64,000 nucleotides of DNA from Thalassolituus alkanivorans (GTDB lineage Bacteria; Pseudomonadota; Gammaproteobacteria; Pseudomonadales; Oceanobacteraceae): the NCBI RefSeq assembly GCF_020447205.1, contig NZ_JAJAEL010000007.1, forward strand, positions 48,363 through 112,362, read 5' to 3'. Below are positions 42,976 to 51,668 of the stretch, in pieces. The position numbers and the translations under genes were made by a program. Within the stretch, counting starts at the first letter, position 1, and each line of letters opens with the position of its first letter. The notes below the pieces were generated by a model. It ran no database searches. It was given only the letters and a program-made list of their open reading frames with translations, and had not been told where the DNA came from.

Positions 42976-43935
42976 TTTGGCGACATCCGCCAGAGCCTTC
43001 CACAATGCCCGCACACCTTCGCCACTGACCGTCACAAACCCCAGGCCCTGCCATTGACGCAAAATCTGCTGGAACTGCCCGCGACTGATACGGATATCAT
43101 CCACTGCATGCGCCTGAGTGTTACGCTTTAACAGCTGGGATTTCACCGTTCCGGCCACGACGCCCTCCAGTTGTGCGCGTAAACGATCTTCACTGGCACC
43201 GCTTTTCAGCAGCGGCATCACACCCTGCAGCAACTGATCCAGCCGCACCGGCAGCAACACCTCTTCCTGCGACAGATTTCCTCCCTGATAGACCTTGGCA
43301 GCAATCTGCAGATTCACCACCTGGCGGCTGCGGGCAAGACGCTGGCGTGCTGACAATGGCTCCGCCGTCTCTTTTGCAGGTTCAGCGGCGATAGGCATTT
43401 CTGCCACCTTCCCTGCTCCGGCAGGCACCCAGCCCGGACCAAGAACCAGCATGGAACTGGACAGAGAAGCCCGAACATGGGACATCAGCTCTTCGCGCAG
43501 GTGCCACAGCTTGTAGGGTGACTGCTGAGCCACAATCCGGTGAAAACCGGCAAGACGACGCTGATCTTCAGTCAGATTCTTTTCCGGCAGAGTATTTTTA
43601 ATAAAAGCCAGGGTTGGTTTATTCAGCGATTTGGCATGAACAAATTCACGATGCAGATAGCTGATACCTGTCGGTGCCATCGGGCCGTAATCGTCACCCA
43701 GCAACAGAATAAACAGGTCTGCGCTTTCAATTTGCGAGCGCACCAGATTCCAGTCATAAGGGCCGGCATCTTCACGACAGGCAAAGCCGACATTGACCAT
43801 ACCGTGACGGGCAAGCTGCCTTTGTACTTCATAACGTTCCAGATCCAGACCCTGAGAATTTGAGGCCAGATAGACCAGATAGCGTTTATCTACAGGCATT
43901 GAGCTCACCGACAGCGATTCCCTTTTATTTGGCAA
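42970..43935 (-). CDS. DUF4062-domain protein
   Basis: 321 aa; the first in-frame Met is at 43935, but the one at MPVDKRYLVYLAS (12 codons later) is equally possible. N-terminal about 130 residues are DUF4062 (YLVYLASNSQGLDLERYEVQRQLARHG, SADLFILLLGDDYGPM, ISYLHREFVHAKSLNKPTLAFIK), a TIR/Toprim-like Rossmann fold usually found at the front of STAND ATPases. Here no NTPase follows. A Pro/Ala-rich linker leads to a C-terminal helical domain with a winged-helix look (ISRGQFQQILRQWQGLGFVTV). Function unknown. Confidence 0.8.
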   Translation of the reverse strand: MPNKRESLSVSSMPVDKRYLVYLASNSQGLDLERYEVQRQLARHGMVNVGFACREDAGPYDWNLVRSQIESADLFILLLGDDYGPMAPTGISYLHREFVHAKSLNKPTLAFIKNTLPEKNLTEDQRRLAGFHRIVAQQSPYKLWHLREELMSHVRASLSSSMLVLGPGWVPAGAGKVAEMPIAAEPAKETAEPLSARQRLARSRQVVNLQIAAKVYQGGNLSQEEVLLPVRLDQLLQGVMPLLKSGASEDRLRAQLEGVVAGTVKSQLLKRNTQAHAVDDIRISRGQFQQILRQWQGLGFVTVSGEGVRALWKALADVAKA

Positions 43936-43963
43936 AGCAATTTGAATTGTTTTCTGACGTCAA

Positions 43964-44956
43964 CTATACCAGCGGCAAAAGACTGAGGACATAGACAAAT
44001 CCACTGACCGTCAGCACAGAGCCAATTGTTGTCAATGCAATGGCATTAGCCGTCAATTCCGCATCCGACCCCATACTTCTGGCCATCACGAATGCCGCAG
44101 CGGCAGTTGGGCTGGCAAACATCAGACAGATAACACCCAGCTCAACGCCTCGAAAGCCACACATCCATGCCGCCACTGCAATAATAACAGGCACGACCAG
44201 CAATTTAAGAGTAACGATATGCAACACGACGGCACTGCCACGTCGCAACGCGGCAAAACTAAGCGACCCACCGACTCCGATTAATGCCAGAGGCAATGTC
44301 ATCGCCGCCAGAGAGTTACCGACCCGCAACGCAACCTCCGGCAGAGGCCACTGCAACGCACTGAATGGCACAGCCAGGACAATGGCGATGATCAGAGGAT
44401 TCGACAATATAAGACGTAACTGAGCCAGCCAGCGAACCTGTTGCTGCCGGGTAAGAAAAAATACAGCCAGCAGATTGTACACCGGGGTAATCACCGCCAG
44501 CAGCAAGACACCCAACACACCGCCTTCCTCACCATAAGCATTAATACAGAGCGCCAGACCGATGATGCCGAGGTTGCTGCGAAACGACGCCTGAATAAAA
44601 GCCCCACGTTGCGGCACAGACAACATAAGCGCCCCGGCCCACAAAGCAGACAGCAGCGCTCCCAGCAGTGCCGCCGACAGAACAAAACCAATCAGAGGTA
44701 AATGCTGCCCGGCGCCGCTGTCCGAACGGGCAACAGCCATAAACATCAGAACCGGCAGGGTAATATTGAAAACCAGCTTTGATGACGTGGCGATGAACGC
44801 ATCATCAATCACGCTACGCCGCCGCAGCAGTAATCCGAGCAAAACAAGGATAAAAATAGGGAGAGTTGTTTCCAGCGTAAACAGCAACGACTGCCAGTAC
44901 ATATCCATTCCGGTTACCGTCAATAATGGTCTGATGTCCGCAGCGTATGCAGACAA
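43964..44956 (-). CDS. AEC (auxin efflux carrier) family transporter
   Basis: 330 aa inner-membrane protein with about ten helices (for example LFTLETTLPIFILVLLGLLL, LVFNITLPVLMFMAV and FGVICLMFASPTAAAAFVMA-like segments near the end). The start may instead be the Met at MDMYWQSLLF. Bacterial members carry malate or other organic anions; the substrate here cannot be predicted. Confidence 0.9.
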   Translation of the reverse strand: MSAYAADIRPLLTVTGMDMYWQSLLFTLETTLPIFILVLLGLLLRRRSVIDDAFIATSSKLVFNITLPVLMFMAVARSDSGAGQHLPLIGFVLSAALLGALLSALWAGALMLSVPQRGAFIQASFRSNLGIIGLALCINAYGEEGGVLGVLLLAVITPVYNLLAVFFLTRQQQVRWLAQLRLILSNPLIIAIVLAVPFSALQWPLPEVALRVGNSLAAMTLPLALIGVGGSLSFAALRRGSAVVLHIVTLKLLVVPVIIAVAAWMCGFRGVELGVICLMFASPTAAAAFVMARSMGSDAELTANAIALTTIGSVLTVSGFVYVLSLLPLV

Positions 44957-45007
44957 TCAGCGAGCGGAGCGCCACCTTACGCTTTACACGAAAAAAGTAA
45001 ATCCGCA

Positions 45008-45036
45008 TTACAACCCCTCACGGACTGCGCTAAAAT
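45008..45036 (+). promoter_or_regulatory. Sigma70 promoter of the basic-protein/rlmG operon
   Basis: TTACAA, 17-bp spacer, TAAAAT. Transcription would start near 45043, which makes ATG 45068 rather than 45035 the plausible first codon. Confidence 0.65.
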
Positions 45037-45067
45037 GGCGGGCTACGCACCTCGCAGCATAATTCCG

Positions 45068-45430
45068 ATGACCCGCATTAAGAAAACCCGCTCCCTGAAG
45101 CGCATCCACAAAGTAAAGACCGGCAGCATTTCCAAACTGAAGCGCGAAGCTGGTGCAGACCGTCAGAACACCAAACGCCTTAAAGGCCGTAAAACGCTGT
45201 CTGTATTTGAAAAATATCTGCTTGAAAATCCGGAAGCCAAAGAAGCGCTGACCCAGCCTGCGGCTGGTGCCGAACGACCTGCCACCAAAGGCGCTGACAA
45301 GAAAAAAGACGACAAAGCCAAAAAACAAAGCAATGAATCCTCCGTTGCGGAAAAAGCGGAAGAACGCACCGAGCGCAGCAAAACCCTGCTTGAGCAGCTC
45401 GACAGCAAAGATTTTGACAATTTCTACTGA
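45068..45430 (+). CDS. Small highly basic/charged protein of unknown function
   Basis: About 120 aa. The N-terminal half is rich in Arg/Lys (MTRIKKTRSLKRIHKVKTG, KLKREAGADRQNTKRLKGRK) and the middle is a low-complexity Lys/Glu/Ala stretch; the end is acidic (LLEQLDSKDFDNFY). No known domain is recognised; the composition recalls ribosome- or GTPase-associated factors such as YihI, without real alignment. Its stop overlaps the rlmG start (TGATG), so the two are coupled. Confidence 0.75.
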   Translation: MTRIKKTRSLKRIHKVKTGSISKLKREAGADRQNTKRLKGRKTLSVFEKYLLENPEAKEALTQPAAGAERPATKGADKKKDDKAKKQSNESSVAEKAEERTERSKTLLEQLDSKDFDNFY

Positions 45431-46518
45431 TGCCAGTCTGGGAAAACACCGGACTGACACTGTCCTGTCATCCGCTCGTACCTGATCATATCGCCCTGCC
45501 CTGGGATGCTGCAGACGATTATCTGCTGACCCGGATTGAGCCGCTCAAAACCCTGACGATCAACGACCGGCATGGTGCACTGAGCTGTGCACTGGCCGCT
45601 CGCGGCATGGACGGCATCAACTGGCATGACAGCGCCTGCGCCTGCGAAGCAACCCGACTAAACCACCACAGCAACCAGCTCCCTTTGGCGAACGATCAAC
45701 TGATTCTGGACGAAGACCAGATCCCATCAACCATACGTCAGGTACTGATCAAACTGCCAAAAAATCTTGAACAGCTGAAATACTGGCTGCAGTGCTGTCG
45801 CGAGCGCCTGCCGGCGGATACACGCTATTTGCTGGCGGGAATGGTCAAGCACATGCCGGTGAGTTGGCTCAACTGGCTGGAGCAGGAAGCCACGACCTAC
45901 CGCCAGGAAAAAGTCGTCAGAAAGGCACGCTTGCTGGAAATGACCTTCAGCCCGCAGGCCCGCCATATCGATGACTGGCGTGGATATCAGACCGCTACCG
46001 GCCTGACACTTTCCGGCCTGCCCGGCGTGTTTTCCCGTCAACAGCATGATATTGGCAGCCGGGTTTTGCTGCAGCACACCGACTTACCCTTTGCCGGGCG
46101 CCTGTGCGACCTGGGTTGCGGCAATGGTCTGCTGGGCCTGACGCTGAAACAGGCGCATCCGGAGCTCGACGTCATTCTCACCGATGACTCCTGGCTGGCG
46201 GTGTGTTCCGCCCGCCACAATGCTATTCAGAACAAACTGGATGTATCCCTGAATCATGGCGACATTCTTGCCGGCATTGAAGAGCCTCTGGACTGGATTG
46301 TCTGCAACCCACCATTCCACGATGGTCATAAGCAGCTCACCAATATTGCCGAGCGCATGTTTGAGCAAAGCGCAGCAGCTCTGGTATCAGGTGGCCATTT
46401 ACTGGTAATTGCCAACCGCCACCTCCCTTACGCAGGTAAACTGCGCAAGGAATTCCACACGGTTGAGGTTTTGTCTTCCGACAGCCGCTTCTCGGTTTAC
46501 CTTTGCCAGAAACGCTGA
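45430..46518 (+). CDS. rlmG: 23S rRNA (guanine-N2)-methyltransferase RlmG-like
   Basis: 362 aa. RlmG methylates G1835 of 23S rRNA. The inactive N-terminal half contains IKLPKNLEQLKYWLQCC and KKARLLEM-like KVVRKARLLEMTFS. The C-terminal SAM domain has LCDLGCGNGLLGLTL and the catalytic NPPF (IVCNPPFHDGHKQLTNIAERMF). Choice of RlmG over RsmC rests on the N-terminal motifs. Confidence 0.9.
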   Translation: MPVWENTGLTLSCHPLVPDHIALPWDAADDYLLTRIEPLKTLTINDRHGALSCALAARGMDGINWHDSACACEATRLNHHSNQLPLANDQLILDEDQIPSTIRQVLIKLPKNLEQLKYWLQCCRERLPADTRYLLAGMVKHMPVSWLNWLEQEATTYRQEKVVRKARLLEMTFSPQARHIDDWRGYQTATGLTLSGLPGVFSRQQHDIGSRVLLQHTDLPFAGRLCDLGCGNGLLGLTLKQAHPELDVILTDDSWLAVCSARHNAIQNKLDVSLNHGDILAGIEEPLDWIVCNPPFHDGHKQLTNIAERMFEQSAAALVSGGHLLVIANRHLPYAGKLRKEFHTVEVLSSDSRFSVYLCQKR

Positions 46519-46526
46519 TTCCGCAC

Positions 46527-47144
46527 ATGCAGCAACCATTGATCAGCCTGCATGCCGAAACTGAAGAAAAGCGCAGCCGTTTTATCAGCCTGCTTATTCC
46601 TGTTACTTCCGAAGAGTCCGTACGCAACCGCCTGGCTACCGAGTGGCAGGCACATCCGAAAGCCAGCCATATATGCTGGGCTTTCCGTGTGCAGCCGACG
46701 CCTGCCAATGCGGGTGGAAACCTTCAATTGCAGGAAGGCTATAGTGATGATGGCGAACCATCCGGCACCGCAGGCATGCCCATTCTTAAACAATTACGGC
46801 ATGCAAACCTGATAAATTGTGCCCTGCTTGTCATTCGCTATTACGGCGGCACCAAGCTCGGCACCGGCGGACTGCAGCGTGCCTACAGTCGCAGTGCACA
46901 GGACGTTCTGGCACAACTGAACGAAGAGAGTTGCGAACATATTATTCCCCGCCAGCGTCTACGTATCGCCTGTGACTTTGCCGAAGAGGCCCATATCAGA
47001 TATCTGGCCGAACGCTATGACGGTGTACTGCAAAACACACAATATGATACGCAGGGGGTCATTCTGGAAGTGGATATTAAAGAGGGGGATGATCGTTTAA
47101 GGCAGGACGTCCTTGTCCGGGCAGGCGTATATATCAAAGAATAA
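46527..47144 (+). CDS. yigZ: IMPACT/YigZ family protein
   Basis: About 205 aa from ATG 46527 (MQQPLISLHAETEEKRSRFI); an alternative TTG at 46503 lies inside rlmG. The UPF0029 signature is complete: GYSDDGEPSGTAGMPILKQL and LLVIRYYGGTKLGTGGLQRAYS. A smaller C-terminal ferredoxin-like domain follows. Bacterial function is uncertain; eukaryotic IMPACT regulates GCN2. No clear SD, consistent with coupling to rlmG. Confidence 0.9.
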   Translation: MQQPLISLHAETEEKRSRFISLLIPVTSEESVRNRLATEWQAHPKASHICWAFRVQPTPANAGGNLQLQEGYSDDGEPSGTAGMPILKQLRHANLINCALLVIRYYGGTKLGTGGLQRAYSRSAQDVLAQLNEESCEHIIPRQRLRIACDFAEEAHIRYLAERYDGVLQNTQYDTQGVILEVDIKEGDDRLRQDVLVRAGVYIKE

Positions 47145-47145
47145 T

Positions 47146-47511
47146 TCAGGCCAGACGGCTTTTGCGGGCAGAGCGGGCCTGGTCAATATCAAATACCGGA
47201 TTGGGTGTTAAATGCTCGGATATAAGGCGATATGCGTTTTGCTCAAGCTCACCAAAACGAACCGTTACCACGCTCAGCGTCTGTGAGGCGCGGCGAACAG
47301 AATAAACACTGCCATTACCATTTATTGTACATTCGCCGGCATAACTGCGAACCGTCAACTCAAGCTCAAGGCTCTTATAGCGCCCGGCTTCGTCACGCAG
47401 ACGTTCCATTTCACACAATTGCAATTCACATTGAAAACCCAGCGGGGTTATCTCAATAATATTGCCTCGCACTAATATGTCGTCTTTTTCTTTTAATAAT
47501 ACGGTTGCCAT
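47146..47511 (-). CDS. Hypothetical protein, possibly PilZ-like beta-barrel
   Basis: 121 aa from ATG 47511 (MATVLLKEKDDILVRG); an earlier in-frame Met is at 47538. Pattern of beta strands (GNIIEITPLGFQCELQL, LELELTVRSYAGECTI, LSVVTVRFGELEQNAYRLI) is like a PilZ barrel, but the RxxxR motif is missing and D/NxSxxG is only loosely matched (EITPLG). c-di-GMP binding is therefore doubtful. Stop codons of this gene and yigZ are 1 bp apart. Confidence 0.65.
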   Translation of the reverse strand: MATVLLKEKDDILVRGNIIEITPLGFQCELQLCEMERLRDEAGRYKSLELELTVRSYAGECTINGNGSVYSVRRASQTLSVVTVRFGELEQNAYRLISEHLTPNPVFDIDQARSARKSRLA

Positions 47512-47538
47512 GCCAATACACACCTGCCAGCTGTACAC

Positions 47539-47958
47539 AAAACAGACAATAGCCTATATACATTTTTATGCCAAGCTCACAAAAACGTGAATGCGTAATG
47601 CCCTGTAATGAATTGCATACACATCGCTAATCTTTGTGCTTTGACGCCAAACATATAACGCTGATCATCCATCACTAACCCTGATTTATACAATATTCAC
47701 AAATATCTTCGCGATAACGTGACCTACTGCTCATTTATCCGGAAATCCTCTGTATTAGCGAATAACTTAACCAGCCTGACAATAACGGCGAATTACCGCA
47801 ATGGCGTAATATGGCCAAATCATATCCACCGTTAAATACCATTTCCTTATTCGCGGGTCTCCGACCCATGAGCGACAAGTAAGTTCAATTCCCCCTTACC
47901 TCCTGCGGTCGTCAAGGCTACAATTCCGCCCTTCATTCCCTGACCTGACATAACAACA
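47539..47958. other. 420-bp intergenic region without a recognised gene
   Basis: A/T-rich stretch between two divergent genes. No RNA gene, long repeat or convincing ORF is seen. A weak promoter toward the lipoprotein gene is possible (TTACCT at 47896, 17 bp, TACAAT at 47919-47924). Confidence 0.5.
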
Positions 47959-49002
47959 ATGACAAAAAAACATTCTCATCTGCTGATGCTGATCTCAGCC
48001 ATCCTTATTCTGCTATCCGGTTGCTCCAGCAAGCTGCACATTCCAACCTACGCTGATGCACCAGCAACCGCCCCAGCCGCCATGCAGCATCCGCTGAGCA
48101 TTCAGTATCTGGGCGTTGGCGGCCACCTGATCAAATACGATGACGTCACCCTGCTGACAGCACCTTCTTTTACCAACCCGCACTTTATGCGCGTCGGCCC
48201 TTTTATGCCGATCAGCACCGATAAAGAGCGTGTCGACCAATACCTGCCGGATGTGTCCGATGCCGAAATGATTCTGGTGGGTCATGCTCATTATGATCAC
48301 CTGATGGACGTTCCTTACATCATGAATCAGTACGCCACCAAGGCAGATGTCTATGGTTCCCGCACCATGGCCAATACGCTGATGCCTGCAGTACCCGCCG
48401 AGCGGATTCATGTGATGAACGATCTTATGGGCAACATCAGCAAACCCGGCGAATGGGTATACAGCCATAGCGGGCGTATCCGCATCATGGCGCTGGAGTC
48501 TTTCCATGCCCCCCACTTTATGGGCATGAAATTTATGCAGGGTACCTATGATGAGCCGCAGGAATCGCTGCCATGGCATGCCTTTGGCTGGAAAGAAGGC
48601 CAGACGCTGGCCTTCCTGATCGATTTTCTTGATCAGAATAAAGAGCCCGCTTACCGTATTTTTTATCAGGATTCAGCCAGTCAGGAACCACTGGGTCTGG
48701 TGCCAGAACTGGATGATCAGAAAGACATCGACATCGCGATTCTTTGCCCGGCGTCATTCTCTCAGGTTGATAACTACCCTGAGTCCATCGTGAAAAACAC
48801 CCAAGCCAAACATTTTATTCTGGGCCACTGGGAAGACTTTTTTGCCAACGACCTCAGTGGCGAGCAGCGCTTTGTCCGCAACACCAACCAGGATGAATTT
48901 ATTGAGCGGTTAAATGCCGTCCTGCCTGCCGGCAGCGACTGGACCTTGCCTGCTTTATTCAGCATTCAATACTTTGCCCCCGAAGGAGCATCTGCACAGT
49001 GA
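47959..49002 (+). CDS. Metallo-beta-lactamase-fold lipoprotein
   Basis: 347 aa. Lipoprotein signal ending ILILLSGC (lipobox LSGC). The metal-binding motif HAHYDH is intact (LVGHAHYDHLMDVPY), with later His residues in ESFHAPHF and LGHWEDFF. This is similar to UlaG/NAPE-PLD-like hydrolases, here probably anchored facing the periplasm. Substrate unknown. It overlaps the next gene by 4 bp (GTGA). Confidence 0.88.
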   Translation: MTKKHSHLLMLISAILILLSGCSSKLHIPTYADAPATAPAAMQHPLSIQYLGVGGHLIKYDDVTLLTAPSFTNPHFMRVGPFMPISTDKERVDQYLPDVSDAEMILVGHAHYDHLMDVPYIMNQYATKADVYGSRTMANTLMPAVPAERIHVMNDLMGNISKPGEWVYSHSGRIRIMALESFHAPHFMGMKFMQGTYDEPQESLPWHAFGWKEGQTLAFLIDFLDQNKEPAYRIFYQDSASQEPLGLVPELDDQKDIDIAILCPASFSQVDNYPESIVKNTQAKHFILGHWEDFFANDLSGEQRFVRNTNQDEFIERLNAVLPAGSDWTLPALFSIQYFAPEGASAQ

Positions 49003-49517
49003 CCACCACTCCGATTCAGCGCGCCAGTCTGTGCGCCGCTATTGCCAGCATCAACCTGCCACATATCCATTTCTGGTGTGAGCAGCAAAACGGCGATCCG
49101 GAAGCCTACCGCAAGCTGTTGAGCAAAGTGCTGTCCTACCTGCGCGGCGAGCTGAAATCGGAAGCCAACCTGCTGCGCTTTCACGAGGCCTTTTCCGAGT
49201 GGCGTCTGGCACAGAACGAAGAAGACTCGCTCTCCTATCGCATTCTGGAAGCCAGCTGCGCCGCCCTGTACAGTGCCACCGAAACCCTGTTCGACGCCGA
49301 ATGTGACGATCTTGAGCTGCTGCGCCAGAGCCTGAGCGCTATTTACGATGAAATGGACGAACTGGGCGCCGAAACGGGTGATCTGCGCGAATACTGGCAA
49401 AGCCTGCAGTCAGAATGGCGCGACATGATCACCGACAACAGCCGCATTCCGCTGCCTAAAGCCTATTTCGCATGGCTGAAAGAAGCGGATGTCAGCCTGT
49501 TCGGACTGGCTGATTAA
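48999..49517 (+). CDS. Conserved-looking hypothetical protein, 172 aa
   Basis: GTG start overlapping the stop of the lipoprotein gene. Soluble, acidic, mostly helical (LSKVLSYLRGELKSEANLLRFHEAF, LELLRQSLSAIYDEMDELG). No signal peptide or known motif is recognised. Coupled translation suggests a link with the upstream lipoprotein. Confidence 0.75.
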   Translation: MTTTPIQRASLCAAIASINLPHIHFWCEQQNGDPEAYRKLLSKVLSYLRGELKSEANLLRFHEAFSEWRLAQNEEDSLSYRILEASCAALYSATETLFDAECDDLELLRQSLSAIYDEMDELGAETGDLREYWQSLQSEWRDMITDNSRIPLPKAYFAWLKEADVSLFGLAD

Positions 49518-49589
49518 AGCAGGATGCTGCCCGCGGGCTTTCAGGATAAACTGCCCGGAAGCCCGCGCCCTAACGACCAAGGAACTGTT

Positions 49590-50135
49590 ATGAGAAAGAT
49601 GCCTTCAGCCCTCAAAGCATTCACGCTGAGCCTGACACTGCTTGCCAGTACACTGAGCTATGCCTCGCCAGCCTCAATGGAAACCCTGCGCCTGCGCGAT
49701 CAGCATGACACCCCTATTAAGATGTCCGCCAACGTGCGCTTTGTCATCTTTGCCCACGACATGCCAGGCAAAGATCTGGTGAAAGAGATGCTGGCCAAAG
49801 CCGGCGAAAACTACCTGACCGAACATCACGTCGTGTTTGTTGCCGATGTCAGTGGCATGCCGCGCATCATCGCCCGAATGTTCGCCTACCCCGCCATGCG
49901 TAAAGCACCCTATCAGATTCTGATTGACGAAGTTGGCAGCCGCACTGGTGACTGGGAGCGTCAGGACTCGGCCGTTACCCTGTTCCGCCTGCAGGAATTT
50001 GCTGTTACCGGCTACGAGTTTATCGATACTCCGGAGGCTCTGAACGAAGCCATTAACCGTGCCGCAGAAGCGGTTACAGAAGTGCCAGAAACACAGACCG
50101 AAGAGAGCGACACGGAAACACCGGCCGGCGAATAG
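49590..50135 (+). CDS. Periplasmic hypothetical protein
   Basis: 181 aa from ATG 49590, which follows AAGGA; the frame is open to 49524 but the signal peptide starts here (MRKMPSALKAFTLSLTLLASTLSYA). The mature part (VRFVIFAHDMPGKDLVKEMLAK, HVVFVADVSGMPRIIARMFAYPAMRKAPYQILID) has an alpha/beta order like a thioredoxin fold without its cysteines. The tail is acidic (EVPETQTEESDTETPAGE). Function unknown. Confidence 0.8.
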   Translation: MRKMPSALKAFTLSLTLLASTLSYASPASMETLRLRDQHDTPIKMSANVRFVIFAHDMPGKDLVKEMLAKAGENYLTEHHVVFVADVSGMPRIIARMFAYPAMRKAPYQILIDEVGSRTGDWERQDSAVTLFRLQEFAVTGYEFIDTPEALNEAINRAAEAVTEVPETQTEESDTETPAGE

Positions 50136-50198
50136 ATCCAGCGCAAGTTTCGCGCAGCTTTTGCCCGGCCCGGGCTGCGGAGCTTTCCGCCAGCCTGA

Positions 50199-50227
50199 TA
50201 TAATGCCCGGATTTTCTATCCGGGCAT
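50199..50227 (+). promoter_or_regulatory. TATAAT -10 and hairpin directly before the trhP start
   Basis: TATAAT (50199-50204) overlaps a 10-bp stem ATGCCCGGAT, loop TTTCT, ATCCGGGCAT (50203-50227) followed by TTGTTTTT and the ATG at 50236. There is no Shine-Dalgarno. The hairpin plus T-run looks like a terminator for the upstream gene whose tail abuts the next start codon. Confidence 0.5.
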
Positions 50228-50235
50228 TTGTTTTT

Positions 50236-51570
50236 ATGACACCTGAATTACTCTCTCCCGCCGGCACCGTACGTAACATGGAATACGCCTTTGCCTATGG
50301 CGCCGATGCCGTTTACGCCGGCCAGCCGCGTTACAGCCTGCGCGTGCGCAACAACGATTTCACCCTCGACAATCTGGCCTATGGCATCGGCCGTGCTCAC
50401 GAACTGGGTAAACAGTTTTACGTCGCCAGCAACATCGCGCCACACAACAGTAAAATCGACACTTATATGCGCGATATTGAGCCGGTGATCGGTATGAACC
50501 CGGACGCACTGATCATGTCCGATCCGGGCCTGATCATGATGGTCAAAGACCGCTGGCCGGATCAGGTGATTCACCTGTCGGTGCAGGCCAACGTGGTGAA
50601 CTACGCCTCGGTTGAATTCTGGCGCCGCCAGGGCGTAAGCCGCATCATTCTGTCGCGCGAGCTGTCTCTGGAAGAAATTGCTGAAATCCGCCAGCGCTGC
50701 CCGGAAATGGAAATCGAAGTGTTCGTCCACGGCGCTCTGTGCATTGCCTATTCCGGTCGCTGCCTGCTGTCTGGCTATATGAACCATCGCGATCCGAATC
50801 AGGGTACCTGCACCAACGCCTGCCGCTGGAAGTACGATGCTCACGAAGCGCAGGAAACCCTGTCCGGTGATGTAATCCCGGCCGGTGTAAACGAATTTGA
50901 CCCGACACTGGGGATTGGTCAGCCATCTGATAAGATTTTCCTGCTGCAGGAAGGCAACCGCGATAACGAATACATGCCAGCCTTCGAAGACGAGCATGGC
51001 ACTTACATCATGAATTCAAAGGATCTGCGCGCCATCCAGCATATCGAAAAGCTGGTAGAGCTGGGTGTGCACTCGCTCAAAATTGAAGGCCGCACCAAAT
51101 CACACTACTACGTAGCGCGCACCGCCCAGGCCTACCGCAAGGCAATCGACGATGCTGTTGCCGGTCGCCGCTTTGATAAAAATCTGATGGACACCCTGGA
51201 AAACATGTCCAACCGTGGTTACACCGAAGGCTTCTTCCGTCGCCATGTACATGACGAATACCAGAATTATGAGCGTGGCAGTTCACTCAGTACCCGTCAG
51301 CAATTTGTTGCTGAAGTCGTTGCCAGCGACGATAAAGAACTGACGCTTGACGTTAAAAACCGTTTCGAAAGTGGCGATTCAATGGAATTGATGACCCCCG
51401 CAGGCAACATCAGCTTCACCCTGAACAGCATTCTCGACCGTAACAATAAGCCGCGCGATGATGCCCCCGGTTCTGGTTTTGTTGTCAAAATCCCCCGTCC
51501 TCAGGGCGTCTGCACAGAAGATCTGAGCAAAGCGCTGCTGATCCGCAATCTGCCGGAATTAACCGCCTGA
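50236..51570 (+). CDS. trhP: U32-family tRNA hydroxylation protein TrhP (YegQ)
   Basis: Needed for 5-hydroxyuridine at tRNA position 34 in E. coli, together with an Fe-S cluster. 444 aa from ATG 50236 (MTPELLSPAGTVRNMEYAFAYG); a longer frame to 50059 overlaps the preceding gene and is rejected. Four-Cys motif: EVFVHGALCIAYSGRC and GTCTNACRW; family core LELGVHSLKIEGRTKSHYYVA. YegQ type rather than RlhA or UbiU/V by length and motifs. Confidence 0.9.
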   Translation: MTPELLSPAGTVRNMEYAFAYGADAVYAGQPRYSLRVRNNDFTLDNLAYGIGRAHELGKQFYVASNIAPHNSKIDTYMRDIEPVIGMNPDALIMSDPGLIMMVKDRWPDQVIHLSVQANVVNYASVEFWRRQGVSRIILSRELSLEEIAEIRQRCPEMEIEVFVHGALCIAYSGRCLLSGYMNHRDPNQGTCTNACRWKYDAHEAQETLSGDVIPAGVNEFDPTLGIGQPSDKIFLLQEGNRDNEYMPAFEDEHGTYIMNSKDLRAIQHIEKLVELGVHSLKIEGRTKSHYYVARTAQAYRKAIDDAVAGRRFDKNLMDTLENMSNRGYTEGFFRRHVHDEYQNYERGSSLSTRQQFVAEVVASDDKELTLDVKNRFESGDSMELMTPAGNISFTLNSILDRNNKPRDDAPGSGFVVKIPRPQGVCTEDLSKALLIRNLPELTA

Positions 51571-51591
51571 ATCAGGGTCAAACTGCGCCAG

Positions 51592-51612
51592 GGCTTCTCT
51601 GTCAGAGAAGCC
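51592..51612 (+). terminator. Terminator after trhP
   Basis: GGCTTCTCT, loop GTC, AGAGAAGCC, followed by TTCTCT. It lies 21 bp beyond the stop. Confidence 0.65.
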
Positions 51613-51668
51613 TTCTCTATAGTTCACCTGAGTAAACTCACGGATAAACAACAAAAAACGGGGACGTT

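Noticed and set aside
50059-50235. N-terminal extension of trhP overlapping the preceding gene
   Set aside because: The conserved MTPELLSPAG start is at 50236, and the extension crosses the promoter/terminator-like hairpin.
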